Below, one piece after another: positions 8,799-17,132 of a stretch of DNA of 64,000 nt; within the stretch, counting starts at the first letter, position 1; the number at the start of each line of letters is the position of its first letter. A program made the translations under genes and the position numbers. Origin of the DNA: Fodinibius sp036381435 (GTDB lineage: Bacteria > Bacteroidota > Rhodothermia > Balneolales > Balneolaceae); assembly GCA_036381435.1 (NCBI GenBank), contig DASVCW010000004.1, forward strand, positions 69,653 to 133,652. Reading direction: 5' to 3'. Under the pieces are notes generated by a model. That model was not told the DNA's origin and did no database searches. It saw only the letters and a list, made by a program, of their open reading frames with translations.

Positions 8799-8807
8799 TT
8801 ATCCACA
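8799..8807 (+). promoter_or_regulatory. DnaA box (TTATCCACA)
   Basis: Exact consensus DnaA box 54 bp upstream of the chosen dnaA start. It could serve both origin function and dnaA autoregulation. Confidence 0.85.
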
Positions 8808-8897
8808 CGTTTGAAGGGATCTTTTGCAAATAGGGTGAAACGAAGATGATAATTTCAGAGACAGATGTCAAAAAAATATTACAATCTTATTCAAAAG

Positions 8898-8906
8898 TTA
8901 TCCACA
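8898..8906 (+). promoter_or_regulatory. DnaA box (TTATCCACA)
   Basis: Exact consensus DnaA box inside the candidate origin. Confidence 0.85.
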
Positions 8907-9049
8907 TTTGCCTAAACAGAACAATCTAATGGGAGACAACAAGTTAATAGCTTTAACAGTTTTCTATCAGGAAATGATTGACAGCCAATAATACTCTGCT
9001 AACAATGATTTTGCCTTTTATTAAGTTGTCTTAATCAACAGAAAAAAAG

Positions 9050-9069
9050 TTTTCCACAAGTTTTCCACA
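9050..9069 (+). promoter_or_regulatory. two tandem DnaA boxes (TTTTCCACA)
   Basis: Two one-mismatch boxes (9050-9058 and 9061-9069) with an 11-bp start-to-start spacing, which would put them on the same face of the helix. They mark the distal edge of the candidate origin. Confidence 0.75.
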
Positions 9070-9182
9070 CGTCTGAACAACAGAATTTTAGCAGCTGATA
9101 AAAGAAATAAGAAAAGTAACTTTACCGTGAGTTCGAGATGAAAATATGTATAGCAACTATGTTTACGTCCTTTGCTATTTCG

Positions 9183-9360
9183 GACCCACCCTTGCCGTAA
9201 AGCATCCCTTTGGGAAAATCCCTCCTCCCGAATACTCGGGACGCAAACCCATGGGACAAGGAGGGACTTTAACAGACGAAAAAAAAGAATTTATGAAGTG
9301 GCAAACCCCCTCCTTGTCCCGATGGTTTTTATCGGGATAGGGAGGGGTCGGGGGTGGGTC
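9183..9360. mobile_element. MITE-like element with GACCCACCC terminal inverted repeats
   Basis: A 178-bp non-coding segment bounded by gacccaccc (9183-9191) and its exact complement gggtgggtc (9352-9360). Internal inverted pieces (tcctcccgaatactcggga, ttgtcccgatggttttta) give a long fold-back structure. No transposase. It is distinct from the CCATCCCCC family found elsewhere in the window. Confidence 0.55.
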
Positions 9361-9433
9361 TCTTTGGGCAGAAAAGACTGTTTTTTGACTTAGCTATAAT
9401 GAAATCATTATTCTTTCCCCGAATTCACGTAAT

Positions 9434-10294
9434 TTATATTCGAGCAGCTATGATAAATCGGGGCTTTTTATCATAATCTTCTGAAATGCGGGAATCCCAT
9501 TTTTCGTCATCAAAAAGAGCCAGGATTTCCGATGAATAATGTTCGTGCAATTCAAGGTAAAGACTGCCGCTTTTGCTAAGGTTACTTAAAGCAAATTCGA
9601 TGATTTTTTTGTACATCATTTCGATGTCATCAAAAAAGAGCGCTGTATGAGGTTCAAACTCTCGAACCTGTGGTTCCAGAATTTCTTTTTCATCAGGAGT
9701 AATGTAGGGTGGATTGGAAACAATCACATCAAACAGTTCATCAAAATGAATTGCTTCGGGGGACAGAATATCCCCTTCCGAAAAGTTTATTTCGCTCTCA
9801 TTCTGCCGGGCGTTTTCGCGAGCCAGGCTGAGCGCCTTTTCAGAAATATCGATAGCCGAAAGCTGCCAGTGGGGATGCTCCATTTTCAGGGCGATAGGAA
9901 TACACCCCGATCCCGTGCCGATATCAAGAACGGAAAGTTTTTCATCGGTATGACGAGCAAGAATCAATTCAACCAGCTGTTCGGTCTCAATACGGGGGAT
10001 GAGTACATCGGGGGTGACGGAAATCCGGGCATTCATAAAATCAGAAAAGCCGGTAATATATTGCAGAGGTTCGTGTCCGGCGCGACGTTTTACAAGGGGA
10101 CGCAGCCGGTCGAGTTCGGAGGGTGAAAGCGGGCGGTCGAACTGGAGATAAAGATCGAGCCGTTTAACATCAAGCGTTTCCGCCAACAGCCATTCGATGC
10201 TATGCCGGGGATCGGGAATATTTTTGCTTTTAAAATAATCGGTAGCCCATTCCAACATGGAAAGAACAGTCCAATCCTCGGGCTTCCTATTCAT
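9434..10294 (-). CDS. prmC: peptide chain release factor N5-glutamine methyltransferase
   Basis: A 286-residue class I SAM methyltransferase that methylates the GGQ glutamine of RF1/RF2. The N-terminal helical domain is followed by GFSDFMNARISVTPDVLIPRIETE, the SAM-binding motif VLDIGTGSGCIPIAL, and the NPPY catalytic motif (VSNPPYITPDEKEIL), which binds the glutamine amide. Length is normal for PrmC. It lies 18 bp downstream of a conserved hypothetical gene on the same strand and probably shares its transcript. prfA is not in the window. Confidence 0.95.
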   Translation of the reverse strand: MNRKPEDWTVLSMLEWATDYFKSKNIPDPRHSIEWLLAETLDVKRLDLYLQFDRPLSPSELDRLRPLVKRRAGHEPLQYITGFSDFMNARISVTPDVLIPRIETEQLVELILARHTDEKLSVLDIGTGSGCIPIALKMEHPHWQLSAIDISEKALSLARENARQNESEINFSEGDILSPEAIHFDELFDVIVSNPPYITPDEKEILEPQVREFEPHTALFFDDIEMMYKKIIEFALSNLSKSGSLYLELHEHYSSEILALFDDEKWDSRISEDYDKKPRFIIAARI

Positions 10295-10312
10295 ACTCTC
10301 GACTATAAGTTA

Positions 10313-10708
10313 TTACGACTGATCTTCTTCAGACTCTTCCTGCTCTTTCTCCTCTTGGATGGTGAGCCCGAATCGCTTGGAGAAATCAAGAATAAAATCT
10401 GTTACTTCATCATCAATAGTGCGTTTTTCTTCGTCCAGTGAACTTCCGCGAAATCCCATGCGTCCGCCGGTTTTTTTAAGCTCGAAACGGCTTTGCTTTC
10501 CCGTAAATTCGGCAATGCATGTAAGCGTTACGCTGGCATTAATTTGTTTTTCATATTCCTCGTAAACGGCTACATGAACTTCATCAGGGGTTTCTGAAGA
10601 TTCATATTTATACAAGTATTTCGGTTCTATACTATTAAATAATTGGCTTGGCATTCGCTTTAATGTATCTGCAGGGCCAAAAACAAGATACTTGCTTACA
10701 TTTGTCAT
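10313..10708 (-). CDS. conserved hypothetical protein
   Basis: A 131-residue soluble protein that I do not recognise. It starts MTNVSKYLVFGPADTLK. The middle has alternating beta-type segments (EVHVAVYEEYEKQINASVTL), and the tail (about 115-131) is very acidic (EEKEQEESEEDQS). There is no signal peptide or membrane segment. It is 18 bp upstream of prmC and likely co-transcribed. Plausibly a cytoplasmic binding protein, but no function is assigned. Confidence 0.65.
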   Translation of the reverse strand: MTNVSKYLVFGPADTLKRMPSQLFNSIEPKYLYKYESSETPDEVHVAVYEEYEKQINASVTLTCIAEFTGKQSRFELKKTGGRMGFRGSSLDEEKRTIDDEVTDFILDFSKRFGLTIQEEKEQEESEEDQS

Positions 10709-10932
10709 AAAAAAAACTAAACTTCTAATGGGTTGAACTTAAAGAGCCTGAATAAACGCCTTTATTGAACAATTGTCAAATTTACTTGTAGATATAAAGA
10801 AAATTATTTATGGGAAGCAAAAATTTGTATAATTTATTGGCAAAAGGAATGTTTTAATGATAAACTCTTGTATTAATAGATGGATGCCGCCGCAAAATCA
10901 TAGACAGTAAAGAATTTTTAGGACCTAAATCA

Positions 10933-11739
10933 ATGAAAGCAAAACTTTTTACCCTCGTAATAGTTCTTTTAGTATGGGGCGGGTTTAACAATAACAGTTA
11001 TGCTCAGCTCGTAGAGCCCGAGGTAATTCAGTTACCCGAGCCTAAAACACCTTTGAGTGAGGGTTACCACAACAGCCTTAGTTTTGATATAATGCTCAAT
11101 AATTTTGGCTTCGGCATTGGGGCTAATTACAACCGGGTGGTAGGCCCTTTAACCCAAATCACTTTTCAGACCGGCATTACCGGCATCAGAGATGTAAGCG
11201 AGTTAACCTTTCAAAACTTTTTTACCGGCCAGCAAATCGTTCCCAATAAGTATAAGCGTGCTTTCGGTTTTCCATTCCTCTTTGGTTTAAAGCAACGCCT
11301 TTTTGCTTCAAAAATTGATGATAATTTTCGTCTTTTTGTAGGGGCGGCTGCCGGGCCTGCCGTTGCTTTTGTCTATCCTTATGTGGATGATGATGACGGA
11401 AATGGTTTTCGAACGTTCCGCGTAGATCCGAGAGGATTCTTGTATCCCACAGAAGGAGTTAATGATTTCTTTTCAGGCTGGGGTGAAGGCGATTGGGAAT
11501 GGGGTTTTAATGGTGAGATAAAAATAGGTATCGATTTCGGCAGTTCCTTTGCATCGCAAACGACCGTTGAATTCGGCTACTTTTTCTATTACTTCGAACA
11601 GGGATTGCAAATTATGGAGCCAAGAAGGGCAACGGGCTATAATGAACAAGGTAATGTTTCGGGGAGCGAGTCCTTCTACGAAGCTCAAAAATACTTTGGC
11701 ACTCCAGTGATCAAAGTCAGTTTTGGCGGCATGTGGTGA
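10933..11739 (+). CDS. outer-membrane beta-barrel protein
   Basis: A 268-residue exported protein. It has a signal peptide at residues 1-25 (hydrophobic core LFTLVIVLLVW, cleavage after SYA-Q). Alternating amphipathic strands follow, with aromatic girdles (FGFGIGANYNRVVG, TTVEFGYFFYYFEQGL), and the C-terminal strand ends in a glycine-aromatic pattern (IKVSFGGMW). The pattern matches OMP_b-brl-type barrels of Bacteroidota. Function unknown. A possible terminator-like inverted repeat follows (11750-11820). It appears monocistronic. Confidence 0.72.
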   Translation: MKAKLFTLVIVLLVWGGFNNNSYAQLVEPEVIQLPEPKTPLSEGYHNSLSFDIMLNNFGFGIGANYNRVVGPLTQITFQTGITGIRDVSELTFQNFFTGQQIVPNKYKRAFGFPFLFGLKQRLFASKIDDNFRLFVGAAAGPAVAFVYPYVDDDDGNGFRTFRVDPRGFLYPTEGVNDFFSGWGEGDWEWGFNGEIKIGIDFGSSFASQTTVEFGYFFYYFEQGLQIMEPRRATGYNEQGNVSGSESFYEAQKYFGTPVIKVSFGGMW

Positions 11740-11850
11740 TCAGACGTGAAACGTGAGACATGAAACGGCCAACCTCATCCAGGAGCGGACACCGTCTCAC
11801 ATCTCACATCTGCCGTTTCACTTTTCCTTTTATCGTTTTTCACTCTAACT

Positions 11851-11873
11851 GACGCAAGCGTCTCGCTTGTGCC
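11851..11873. repeat. 23-bp palindrome family, copy 1
   Basis: gcaagcg-tct-cgcttg core with G/C flanks. Closely related units occur at 17105, 27053 and 59410. Confidence 0.65.
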
Positions 11874-11964
11874 GCTTACTTTCTATTTTGCCTTTCCCGA
11901 TTTTTTCTCTTACAATAGAAACAAAACTCGTATTTGGCTATATCATATCACCCATTTTAAAGCT

Positions 11965-12558
11965 ATGATCTCTTTCATCATTGAGCAAAAATTCACCTTG
12001 CTCGCTAATCAGTACCGCGTTTATGAAACGGTAAACGGCCAGAAGGGTGATTTAATAGGCTTCGCTCATCAAAAACGTTTTACATTTAAAGAAAAGGTTG
12101 ATTTTTTCACCGATGAAAAACGACAAGAGCCGGCTTTTAACGTAAGAGCAGAAAAAATGCTGGACTTTCACGGGCATTTTGTGGTGAATGATGCTGATAA
12201 TCAGCCGATTGGAGTGGTTAGAAAAGCTTTTAAAAAGTCACTTTTACGCAGCACATGGGAAATTATGGAAGATAACGGGCAGGTTGCGGCTGTTATTCAG
12301 GAACGTTCTGTGGGTATGGCCCTCTTTCGTCGCATCTGGAATTTTATACCCGTACTCTCAGATATCCCCTTTGTCTTTAAATATCATTTCGATTTCATTC
12401 ATCCTCAATTGAATCATGTTTTAGGCTCTCATTCAAAAACTTTGCTGTGGCGCGATCATTACCGGCTGGATATTGAAGATGAATCCCTGCTGGAAAAAAT
12501 CGGCTGGCAAACGCTTATTGCCCAGGCAGTACTGCTCGACGCCCTTCAGGGTAGGTAG
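11965..12558 (+). CDS. LURP-one-related (LOR) family protein
   Basis: A 197-residue protein with the LURP-one/Tubby-like beta fold pattern: FIIEQKFTLLANQYRVYE at the start, F-H-G-H-F-V-V-N-D-A-D-N-Q-P-I-G-V-V near 75, and W-E-I-M-E-D-N-G-Q-V-A-A-V-I near 100. Bacterial members are uncharacterised and are sometimes called scramblase-like. I start at ATG 11965. The frame opens 32 codons earlier at a GTG, but that stretch is not family-like and crosses the palindrome at 11851. It has no signal peptide and stands alone. Confidence 0.6.
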   Translation: MISFIIEQKFTLLANQYRVYETVNGQKGDLIGFAHQKRFTFKEKVDFFTDEKRQEPAFNVRAEKMLDFHGHFVVNDADNQPIGVVRKAFKKSLLRSTWEIMEDNGQVAAVIQERSVGMALFRRIWNFIPVLSDIPFVFKYHFDFIHPQLNHVLGSHSKTLLWRDHYRLDIEDESLLEKIGWQTLIAQAVLLDALQGR

Positions 12559-12667
12559 GCTCTAAAAAAGGTATAGCACACTTTTGTAATAGCACTTATG
12601 TTTTGAGTGGTCTCTTGTTTGGGAATGCTTTTTAACTACCTACCCTTTCTAAAGTGTACTATACCTT
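12548..12667. repeat. interleaved inverted repeats after the LOR gene
   Basis: Arm A agggtaggtag (12548-12558) pairs with ctacctaccct (12636-12646). Arm B aaggtatagcacacttt (from 12568) pairs with aaagtgtactatacctt (12651-12667). The order is A-B-A'-B', so the two stems cannot nest. The remaining gap to eno (to 12847) has one more palindrome (near 12682) and no gene. Confidence 0.55.
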
Positions 12668-12847
12668 AAAGCTGCTTCATCTCGTACCGTCGCTCTGTGG
12701 CGCGTACGATAGTCAAAATATTTTTCGGAAGCAGGCGCTTCGGGTTACTTTTCACTTTTGCCTTTTCACTTTTTTTCTCCTTTATCAATAGATAAAAACC
12801 TTGTACTTTAATTTGAATTATTTCACCCTAAAAATTGACAGAGAAAC

Positions 12848-14134
12848 ATGAGCTTTATTGACGAAATCATCGGGCGTCAAATTATAGATTCACGCGGAAA
12901 CCCCACGGTAGAGGTTGATGTAGTGCTGACCAACGGAGTAATGGGACGTGCAGCTGTTCCTTCGGGCGCTTCCACTGGAGAGCATGAAGCGGTAGAGCTT
13001 CGTGATTCAGAATCAGACCGGTATTTAGGAAAGGGAGTCTCTCAGGCGGTTGAAAATGTAAACACCATCATCGCTGATGAATTGCGGGGACAAGAAGTTT
13101 TTGACCAGGTAGAAATCGACAACACTTTGCTTGAAGTTGACGGAACCGAGAACAAAGCAAATCTTGGGGCAAATGCCATTTTAGGTGTTTCTCTGGCAGC
13201 CGCGGATGCCGCTTCAAATGCGATGAATATACCCCTATGGCGTTATATCGGCGGGGTAAATGCGAAAGTTTTGCCCTTACCGATGATGAACATCATTAAC
13301 GGCGGCTCCCATGCGGATAATAATGTAGACTTACAGGAATTTATGATTATGCCGTGCGGAGCTGCTTCATTCTCGGAAGCCGTCCGGATGGGATCAGAAA
13401 TTTTCCATCATCTTAAAAAAGTATTAAGCAGTAAAAATTATAATACTTCGGTGGGGGATGAAGGGGGCTTTGCACCCGATTTAAAATCAAATGAAGAAGC
13501 CGTAGAAGTGATTCTCAATGCCATCGAAAAAGCAGGATATACGCCCGGCGATGAAGTGGTTTTGGCTCTGGATCCCGCCACATCTGAATTTTATAATGCC
13601 CAAAAAGGAGTCTATGAATTTAAATGGAGCGATGGCAGTGAACGTACTATCGACGATATGATAGAATTTTGGAGCAGCTGGGTTGAAAAGTATCCGCTCG
13701 TATCTATCGAGGATGCTTTGGCTGAAGATGACTGGAATGGCTGGAAAAAATTGACTGATGCCATTGGCGACAAAGTGCAGCTGGTGGGCGATGACCTTTT
13801 TGTAACCAACACCGAGCGTTTGGCAAAGGGCATTAAACAGGGTGTAGGCAATTCTATCCTTATTAAGGTAAATCAAATCGGTACGCTCACCGAAACCTTA
13901 GATGCCATTGAAATGGCGCACAAAAATAGTTATACGGCTGTCATTTCGCATCGTTCAGGTGAAACCGAAGACACTACTATTGCCGATCTGGCAGTGGCCA
14001 CCAACGCGGGACAAATCAAAACGGGATCCATGAGCCGCACCGACCGCATCGCTAAATACAATCAGCTGCTTCGCATCGAAGAGCAGCTCGGTGACAACGC
14101 CATCTTCCCCGGCCGCGACGCTTTCGAGGTTTGA
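12848..14134 (+). CDS. eno: enolase
   Basis: A 428-residue phosphopyruvate hydratase converting 2-phosphoglycerate to phosphoenolpyruvate in glycolysis. It starts MSFIDEIIGRQIIDSRGNPTVEV. The substrate loop GASTGEHEAVELRD and the metal/active-site region VGDEGGFAPDL are intact. The catalytic lysine is in LIKVNQIGT, and the C-terminal signature SHRSGETEDTTIADLAVA is present. Full family length. A terminator-like hairpin follows at once. The gene has its own upstream gap and is probably monocistronic. Confidence 0.98.
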   Translation: MSFIDEIIGRQIIDSRGNPTVEVDVVLTNGVMGRAAVPSGASTGEHEAVELRDSESDRYLGKGVSQAVENVNTIIADELRGQEVFDQVEIDNTLLEVDGTENKANLGANAILGVSLAAADAASNAMNIPLWRYIGGVNAKVLPLPMMNIINGGSHADNNVDLQEFMIMPCGAASFSEAVRMGSEIFHHLKKVLSSKNYNTSVGDEGGFAPDLKSNEEAVEVILNAIEKAGYTPGDEVVLALDPATSEFYNAQKGVYEFKWSDGSERTIDDMIEFWSSWVEKYPLVSIEDALAEDDWNGWKKLTDAIGDKVQLVGDDLFVTNTERLAKGIKQGVGNSILIKVNQIGTLTETLDAIEMAHKNSYTAVISHRSGETEDTTIADLAVATNAGQIKTGSMSRTDRIAKYNQLLRIEEQLGDNAIFPGRDAFEV

Positions 14135-14150
14135 TTGGGAAAATAGAAAG

Positions 14151-14180
14151 ATTAACCGTCCGTTTTAGGCGGTTAATTTT
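14151..14180 (+). terminator. terminator after eno
   Basis: A stem attaaccg / cggttaat with a short inner extension (cc/gg) is followed by TTTT, 17 bp after the eno stop. Confidence 0.65.
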
Positions 14181-14196
14181 AACTCCAGTTTTTCCC

Positions 14197-14398
14197 AGCC
14201 ATCCCCCGCCCCCCTTCTCCCATAGGGATTCCTTCGGAAAAAGGGGGACTTTTGGTGAATATCTGCGATAATTCAGAACTTTTCGTATCCTATTTTTGGA
14301 TTGATTAAAGTACTGTAAATGGTTTGAAAATCATCCTCCGCTGATGCAATCAGCGGAATATACATCCCCCTTTGAAGGGGGCGCAGGGGGATGACCTT
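14197..14398. mobile_element. MITE-like element, CCATCCCCC family, copy 1
   Basis: About 200 bp ending in gaagggggcgcaggggga, the inverted counterpart of its start (agccatcccccgcccccc). It carries the internal hairpins characteristic of the family (gctgatgcaatcagc near 14341 and ctgcgataattcag near 14265). No coding capacity. It fills most of the gap between eno and recF. Confidence 0.7.
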
Positions 14399-14477
14399 TT
14401 GTGGCAGTGAGTGTAAAAATTGTTCAATATCTTCAATAACGATAGTAACAGCTCTCTTCCTTTTTTAGAATCTTTTC

Positions 14478-15605
14478 ATGCAAAACACCGGCCTAAAACT
14501 CCAAAATTTCCGGAATCACACCGAGACGCAGGTGGAATGGGCACCGCACATGAACGTCATCATCGGGCAAAACGGTATGGGCAAAACCAACCTGATTGAT
14601 GCCATTCATTACCTCTGCATGAGCCGCAGCTTCGTCTCAAACAGCGACATTTATGTGACCAACCAAGATGCCACTTTCTTTATGATCAAAGGGCATTTTG
14701 AGGGAAATATCCGCTCCAGCTTTGATGTAAGCTGCTCGTATTCCCGCGGCGAAGGCAAAAAGATTTTTGTGAACGAAAGCCCGCTTGACCGGCTGTCGGA
14801 TCTCATCGGCATGGTGCCGGTAGTCGTTTTAGCGCCGGGCGATAAAAAACTGACCAGTGAAGGTCCGGCTGAACGAAGGTCATTTATCGATTCGTTTATC
14901 AGCCAGATTTCACCACGGTACCTTCAGGATTTGCTATCGTACCGGAAAGTGCGCAGGCAGCGAAATAAGCTCTTGCAGGAGTTCCGCGGCAGCCGGGATG
15001 TATTGCTGGCCTATCTTGAGCCGTGGAACGCGCAACTTGCAGAATATGGTTCACGCATCGTTGCCAAACGTACCAAAGTACTCAATCGCTTTCAGGATTA
15101 CCTCGCACGTGAATATGAAGTGATCTCAGGTATGCGCCATGAACCGCGCTTAGAATATCAAACGTTTTGCCAATCATCAGAAGATGAAGAAACAGTTCGA
15201 GAGAGATACCTGGCGAAGCTCGAAGAAAAATGCGACCATGAAATTGAGCGTGAGTTAACGCTTGTCGGCCCACATCGGGATGAAATCGTTTTCTACCTCG
15301 ATGATTTTGAGCTTCGCAAATTTGGTTCGCAAGGGCAGCATCGTCTTTTTGCCTTGGCTTTGAAACTGGCCCAGCTTTTGTATTTTTCGGATGAACTGGA
15401 TGATCTGCCCATTTTTCTGCTGGATGATGTCTTCGGAGATTTGGATGCGCAGCGAACCGAAGTATTACTCAATGCGCTAATCGAGCATGCGGGACAAACC
15501 TTCGTAACCGCCGCTAACCCCATTCCCTTTGATGACTACCTGACCTTCGATGGAAAGAAAAATCGCAAGTTCAAAGTGGAACATGGAATTGTTACCTTGC
15601 TGTAG
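14478..15605 (+). CDS. recF: DNA replication/repair protein RecF
   Basis: A 375-residue SMC-like ATPase that loads RecA at single-strand gaps with RecO and RecR. Seen: Walker A GQNGMGKTNLID, the conserved VVLAPGDKKLTSEGPAERR region, the signature motif GSQGQHRLFALALKLAQL, and Walker B LPIFLLDDVFGDLD. Length is normal. It is followed 43 bp later by the DciA-like gene on the same strand, so the two replication genes probably form an operon near the origin. Confidence 0.96.
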   Translation: MQNTGLKLQNFRNHTETQVEWAPHMNVIIGQNGMGKTNLIDAIHYLCMSRSFVSNSDIYVTNQDATFFMIKGHFEGNIRSSFDVSCSYSRGEGKKIFVNESPLDRLSDLIGMVPVVVLAPGDKKLTSEGPAERRSFIDSFISQISPRYLQDLLSYRKVRRQRNKLLQEFRGSRDVLLAYLEPWNAQLAEYGSRIVAKRTKVLNRFQDYLAREYEVISGMRHEPRLEYQTFCQSSEDEETVRERYLAKLEEKCDHEIERELTLVGPHRDEIVFYLDDFELRKFGSQGQHRLFALALKLAQLLYFSDELDDLPIFLLDDVFGDLDAQRTEVLLNALIEHAGQTFVTAANPIPFDDYLTFDGKKNRKFKVEHGIVTLL

Positions 15606-15648
15606 CTCATTCAATAATTCAATCATTCAACAAATCAACCATTAATTA

Positions 15649-15951
15649 GTGGCACGATACCGATCAAATACTCCAAAACCGCTCAAAGACGCTCTTAAAG
15701 ATTTTTTAGATGATTATCCGCATCGAAAGCGTTTAAAGAGAGGAATGATTTTATCTTTGTGGAGAGAAACGGTGGGAGAGCGAATAGCTGAACAGGCAGA
15801 AAATGTTCATTTTGAGCACGGAAATTTGGTTATTCACGTTAAAAATCCTGTTTGGCGGCAGGAAATTCACATGAAACGCTTTAGCATCACTAAAAAGCTT
15901 AATGATAAGGTAGATGAAAAAGTGATTAAAGAAATGGTTGTCCGCTCTTGA
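15649..15951 (+). CDS. dciA: DciA-like (DUF721) protein, predicted helicase loader
   Basis: A 100-residue DUF721 protein. It starts with GTG (MARYRSNTPKPLKDAL). The family core LSLWRETVGERIAEQAENVHFEHGNLVIHVKNPVWRQE matches the KH-like domain of DciA. In bacteria lacking DnaC/DnaI, DciA delivers the replicative helicase DnaB to the origin (established for the family). This protein is shorter than many DciA proteins, essentially just the domain. Its location next to recF and about 7 kb from dnaA fits a replication role. Confidence 0.85.
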   Translation: MARYRSNTPKPLKDALKDFLDDYPHRKRLKRGMILSLWRETVGERIAEQAENVHFEHGNLVIHVKNPVWRQEIHMKRFSITKKLNDKVDEKVIKEMVVRS

Positions 15952-15997
15952 AATTATTGCAAAACATTTTAGCCCAGAGTATATTGGTTAAATAACT

Positions 15998-16999
15998 ATG
16001 GAAACACCAAAATCAGAACAATTTAAAGAAAAAATCTCTGACGTTTGGCACAACATCACCACCCAAACGGATGAAGATGCTGCCGATATGGGGCGCGAGC
16101 GTATGGTTGTTTTTATCGTATCGCTAATTCTGGCGTTGTGTCTCTGGCTGATGGTTAATTTAAGCCGGGATTATAACCTGAATATCCAGCTGCCCGTTTC
16201 TTTAGGGGCTGTGCCCGAAGATCGCGCGCTGGCTGAGAATTTGCCCGAATCGGCAACTGTAAGTGTGATGGGTGAAGGCTGGAAACTCATCAATATTTAT
16301 AACAATCCCCCCGTGATTAATGTTGATGTGAATGATGAACAGGTGAACCTTTATTCGCAGGTACAGCAGCAGATGAATATACCGCGTATTGAAGTACAAA
16401 AAGTACAGCCTCTTATTTTAACATTGGAGCTGCAGGAAAGAATTACCAAAAAAGTGCCGGTACGGCCAAATGTAGAAGTTTCATTTGAAGAGCAATATGG
16501 ACTTACCGGTTCACCCACTATTCAACCCGATAGTGTTACCATCAGCGGCGCCGCTTCTTTAGTTCAGGACATTTATGCATGGCCCACAGATTCGGTTCAT
16601 TTCACTGATGTTTCTCAGAATTTGTCCCGAGTGGTAGAGTTAAAAACAGGGAATGAACTCATCAGTTTATCTCAGAATCAGGTAATTTTTAATGCTGATG
16701 TAGCTCAATTCACCGAGGGAGAAGCCGAGGTGGAAATAAGCAGTAGAGGGTTTCCCGAGGGGCGGGATGTAACTTTTAGTCCGACTTCAATCACCATAAA
16801 ATATAATGTGCCGATTAAAGAGTACCCGCAAATCGCAGATTCGAAAGTTTTCAATGCTTATGTTACTTACGAGCAAATTTTGCAGGACTCCACCGGGCTT
16901 GTTACCCCACAAATTGAGCAGGTGATTGATGAAAAGTACAACATTAAAATCAGCTCTTTCAACCCCGGCCAGGTATCTTACTTTAGAATTGTAGATTGA
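15998..16999 (+). CDS. YbbR-domain membrane protein (CdaR-like)
   Basis: A 333-residue protein with a cytoplasmic N terminus (1-34), one transmembrane helix (about 36-54, MVVFIVSLILALCLWLMV) and a long extracytoplasmic part of two to three YbbR domains, with repeated beta segments such as LPVSLGAV and VPVRPNVEVSFE. In Firmicutes the YbbR protein CdaR regulates the diadenylate cyclase CdaA. No cdaA is adjacent here, so that role is only a possibility. It lies 46 bp after the dciA-like gene and probably ends that operon. Confidence 0.8.
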   Translation: METPKSEQFKEKISDVWHNITTQTDEDAADMGRERMVVFIVSLILALCLWLMVNLSRDYNLNIQLPVSLGAVPEDRALAENLPESATVSVMGEGWKLINIYNNPPVINVDVNDEQVNLYSQVQQQMNIPRIEVQKVQPLILTLELQERITKKVPVRPNVEVSFEEQYGLTGSPTIQPDSVTISGAASLVQDIYAWPTDSVHFTDVSQNLSRVVELKTGNELISLSQNQVIFNADVAQFTEGEAEVEISSRGFPEGRDVTFSPTSITIKYNVPIKEYPQIADSKVFNAYVTYEQILQDSTGLVTPQIEQVIDEKYNIKISSFNPGQVSYFRIVD

Positions 17000-17008
17000 T
17001 TAATGCAG

Positions 17009-17127
17009 ACCGGACAGCTTGTCCGGCAAACCTTGGAATAGGGGCTGAAGTGATTTCATCAGTAGTCGGAATTAATTCTCGCGCTACTGATGAAAACCAA
17101 TTCTAGTGCGAGCGTCTCGCTCGTATC
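17009..17127. repeat. two palindromic repeats between ybbR-type gene and ispH
   Basis: A hairpin ccggacagcttgtccgg starts near 17010. At 17105-17127 lies copy 2 of the 23-bp palindrome family (gcgagcgtctcgctcg). The genes converge here, so the hairpins may act as terminators. Confidence 0.5.
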
Positions 17128-17132
17128 AGAAA

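Larger units (their letters stand above)
8746..9120. other. oriC: putative chromosomal origin (oriC) next to dnaA
   Basis: Non-coding and AT-rich, immediately upstream of dnaA. Four same-orientation DnaA boxes are listed separately: two perfect TTATCCACA and two TTTTCCACA in tandem. The region between 8860 and 9050 is AT-rich and could be the unwinding element. recF lies nearby and dnaN does not. GC-skew inversion would be the decisive test. Confidence 0.7.

Noticed and set aside
9146..9393. Two overlapping short frames after the origin region
   Set aside because: They lie entirely over the fold-back element at 9183-9360 and have no protein-like features.
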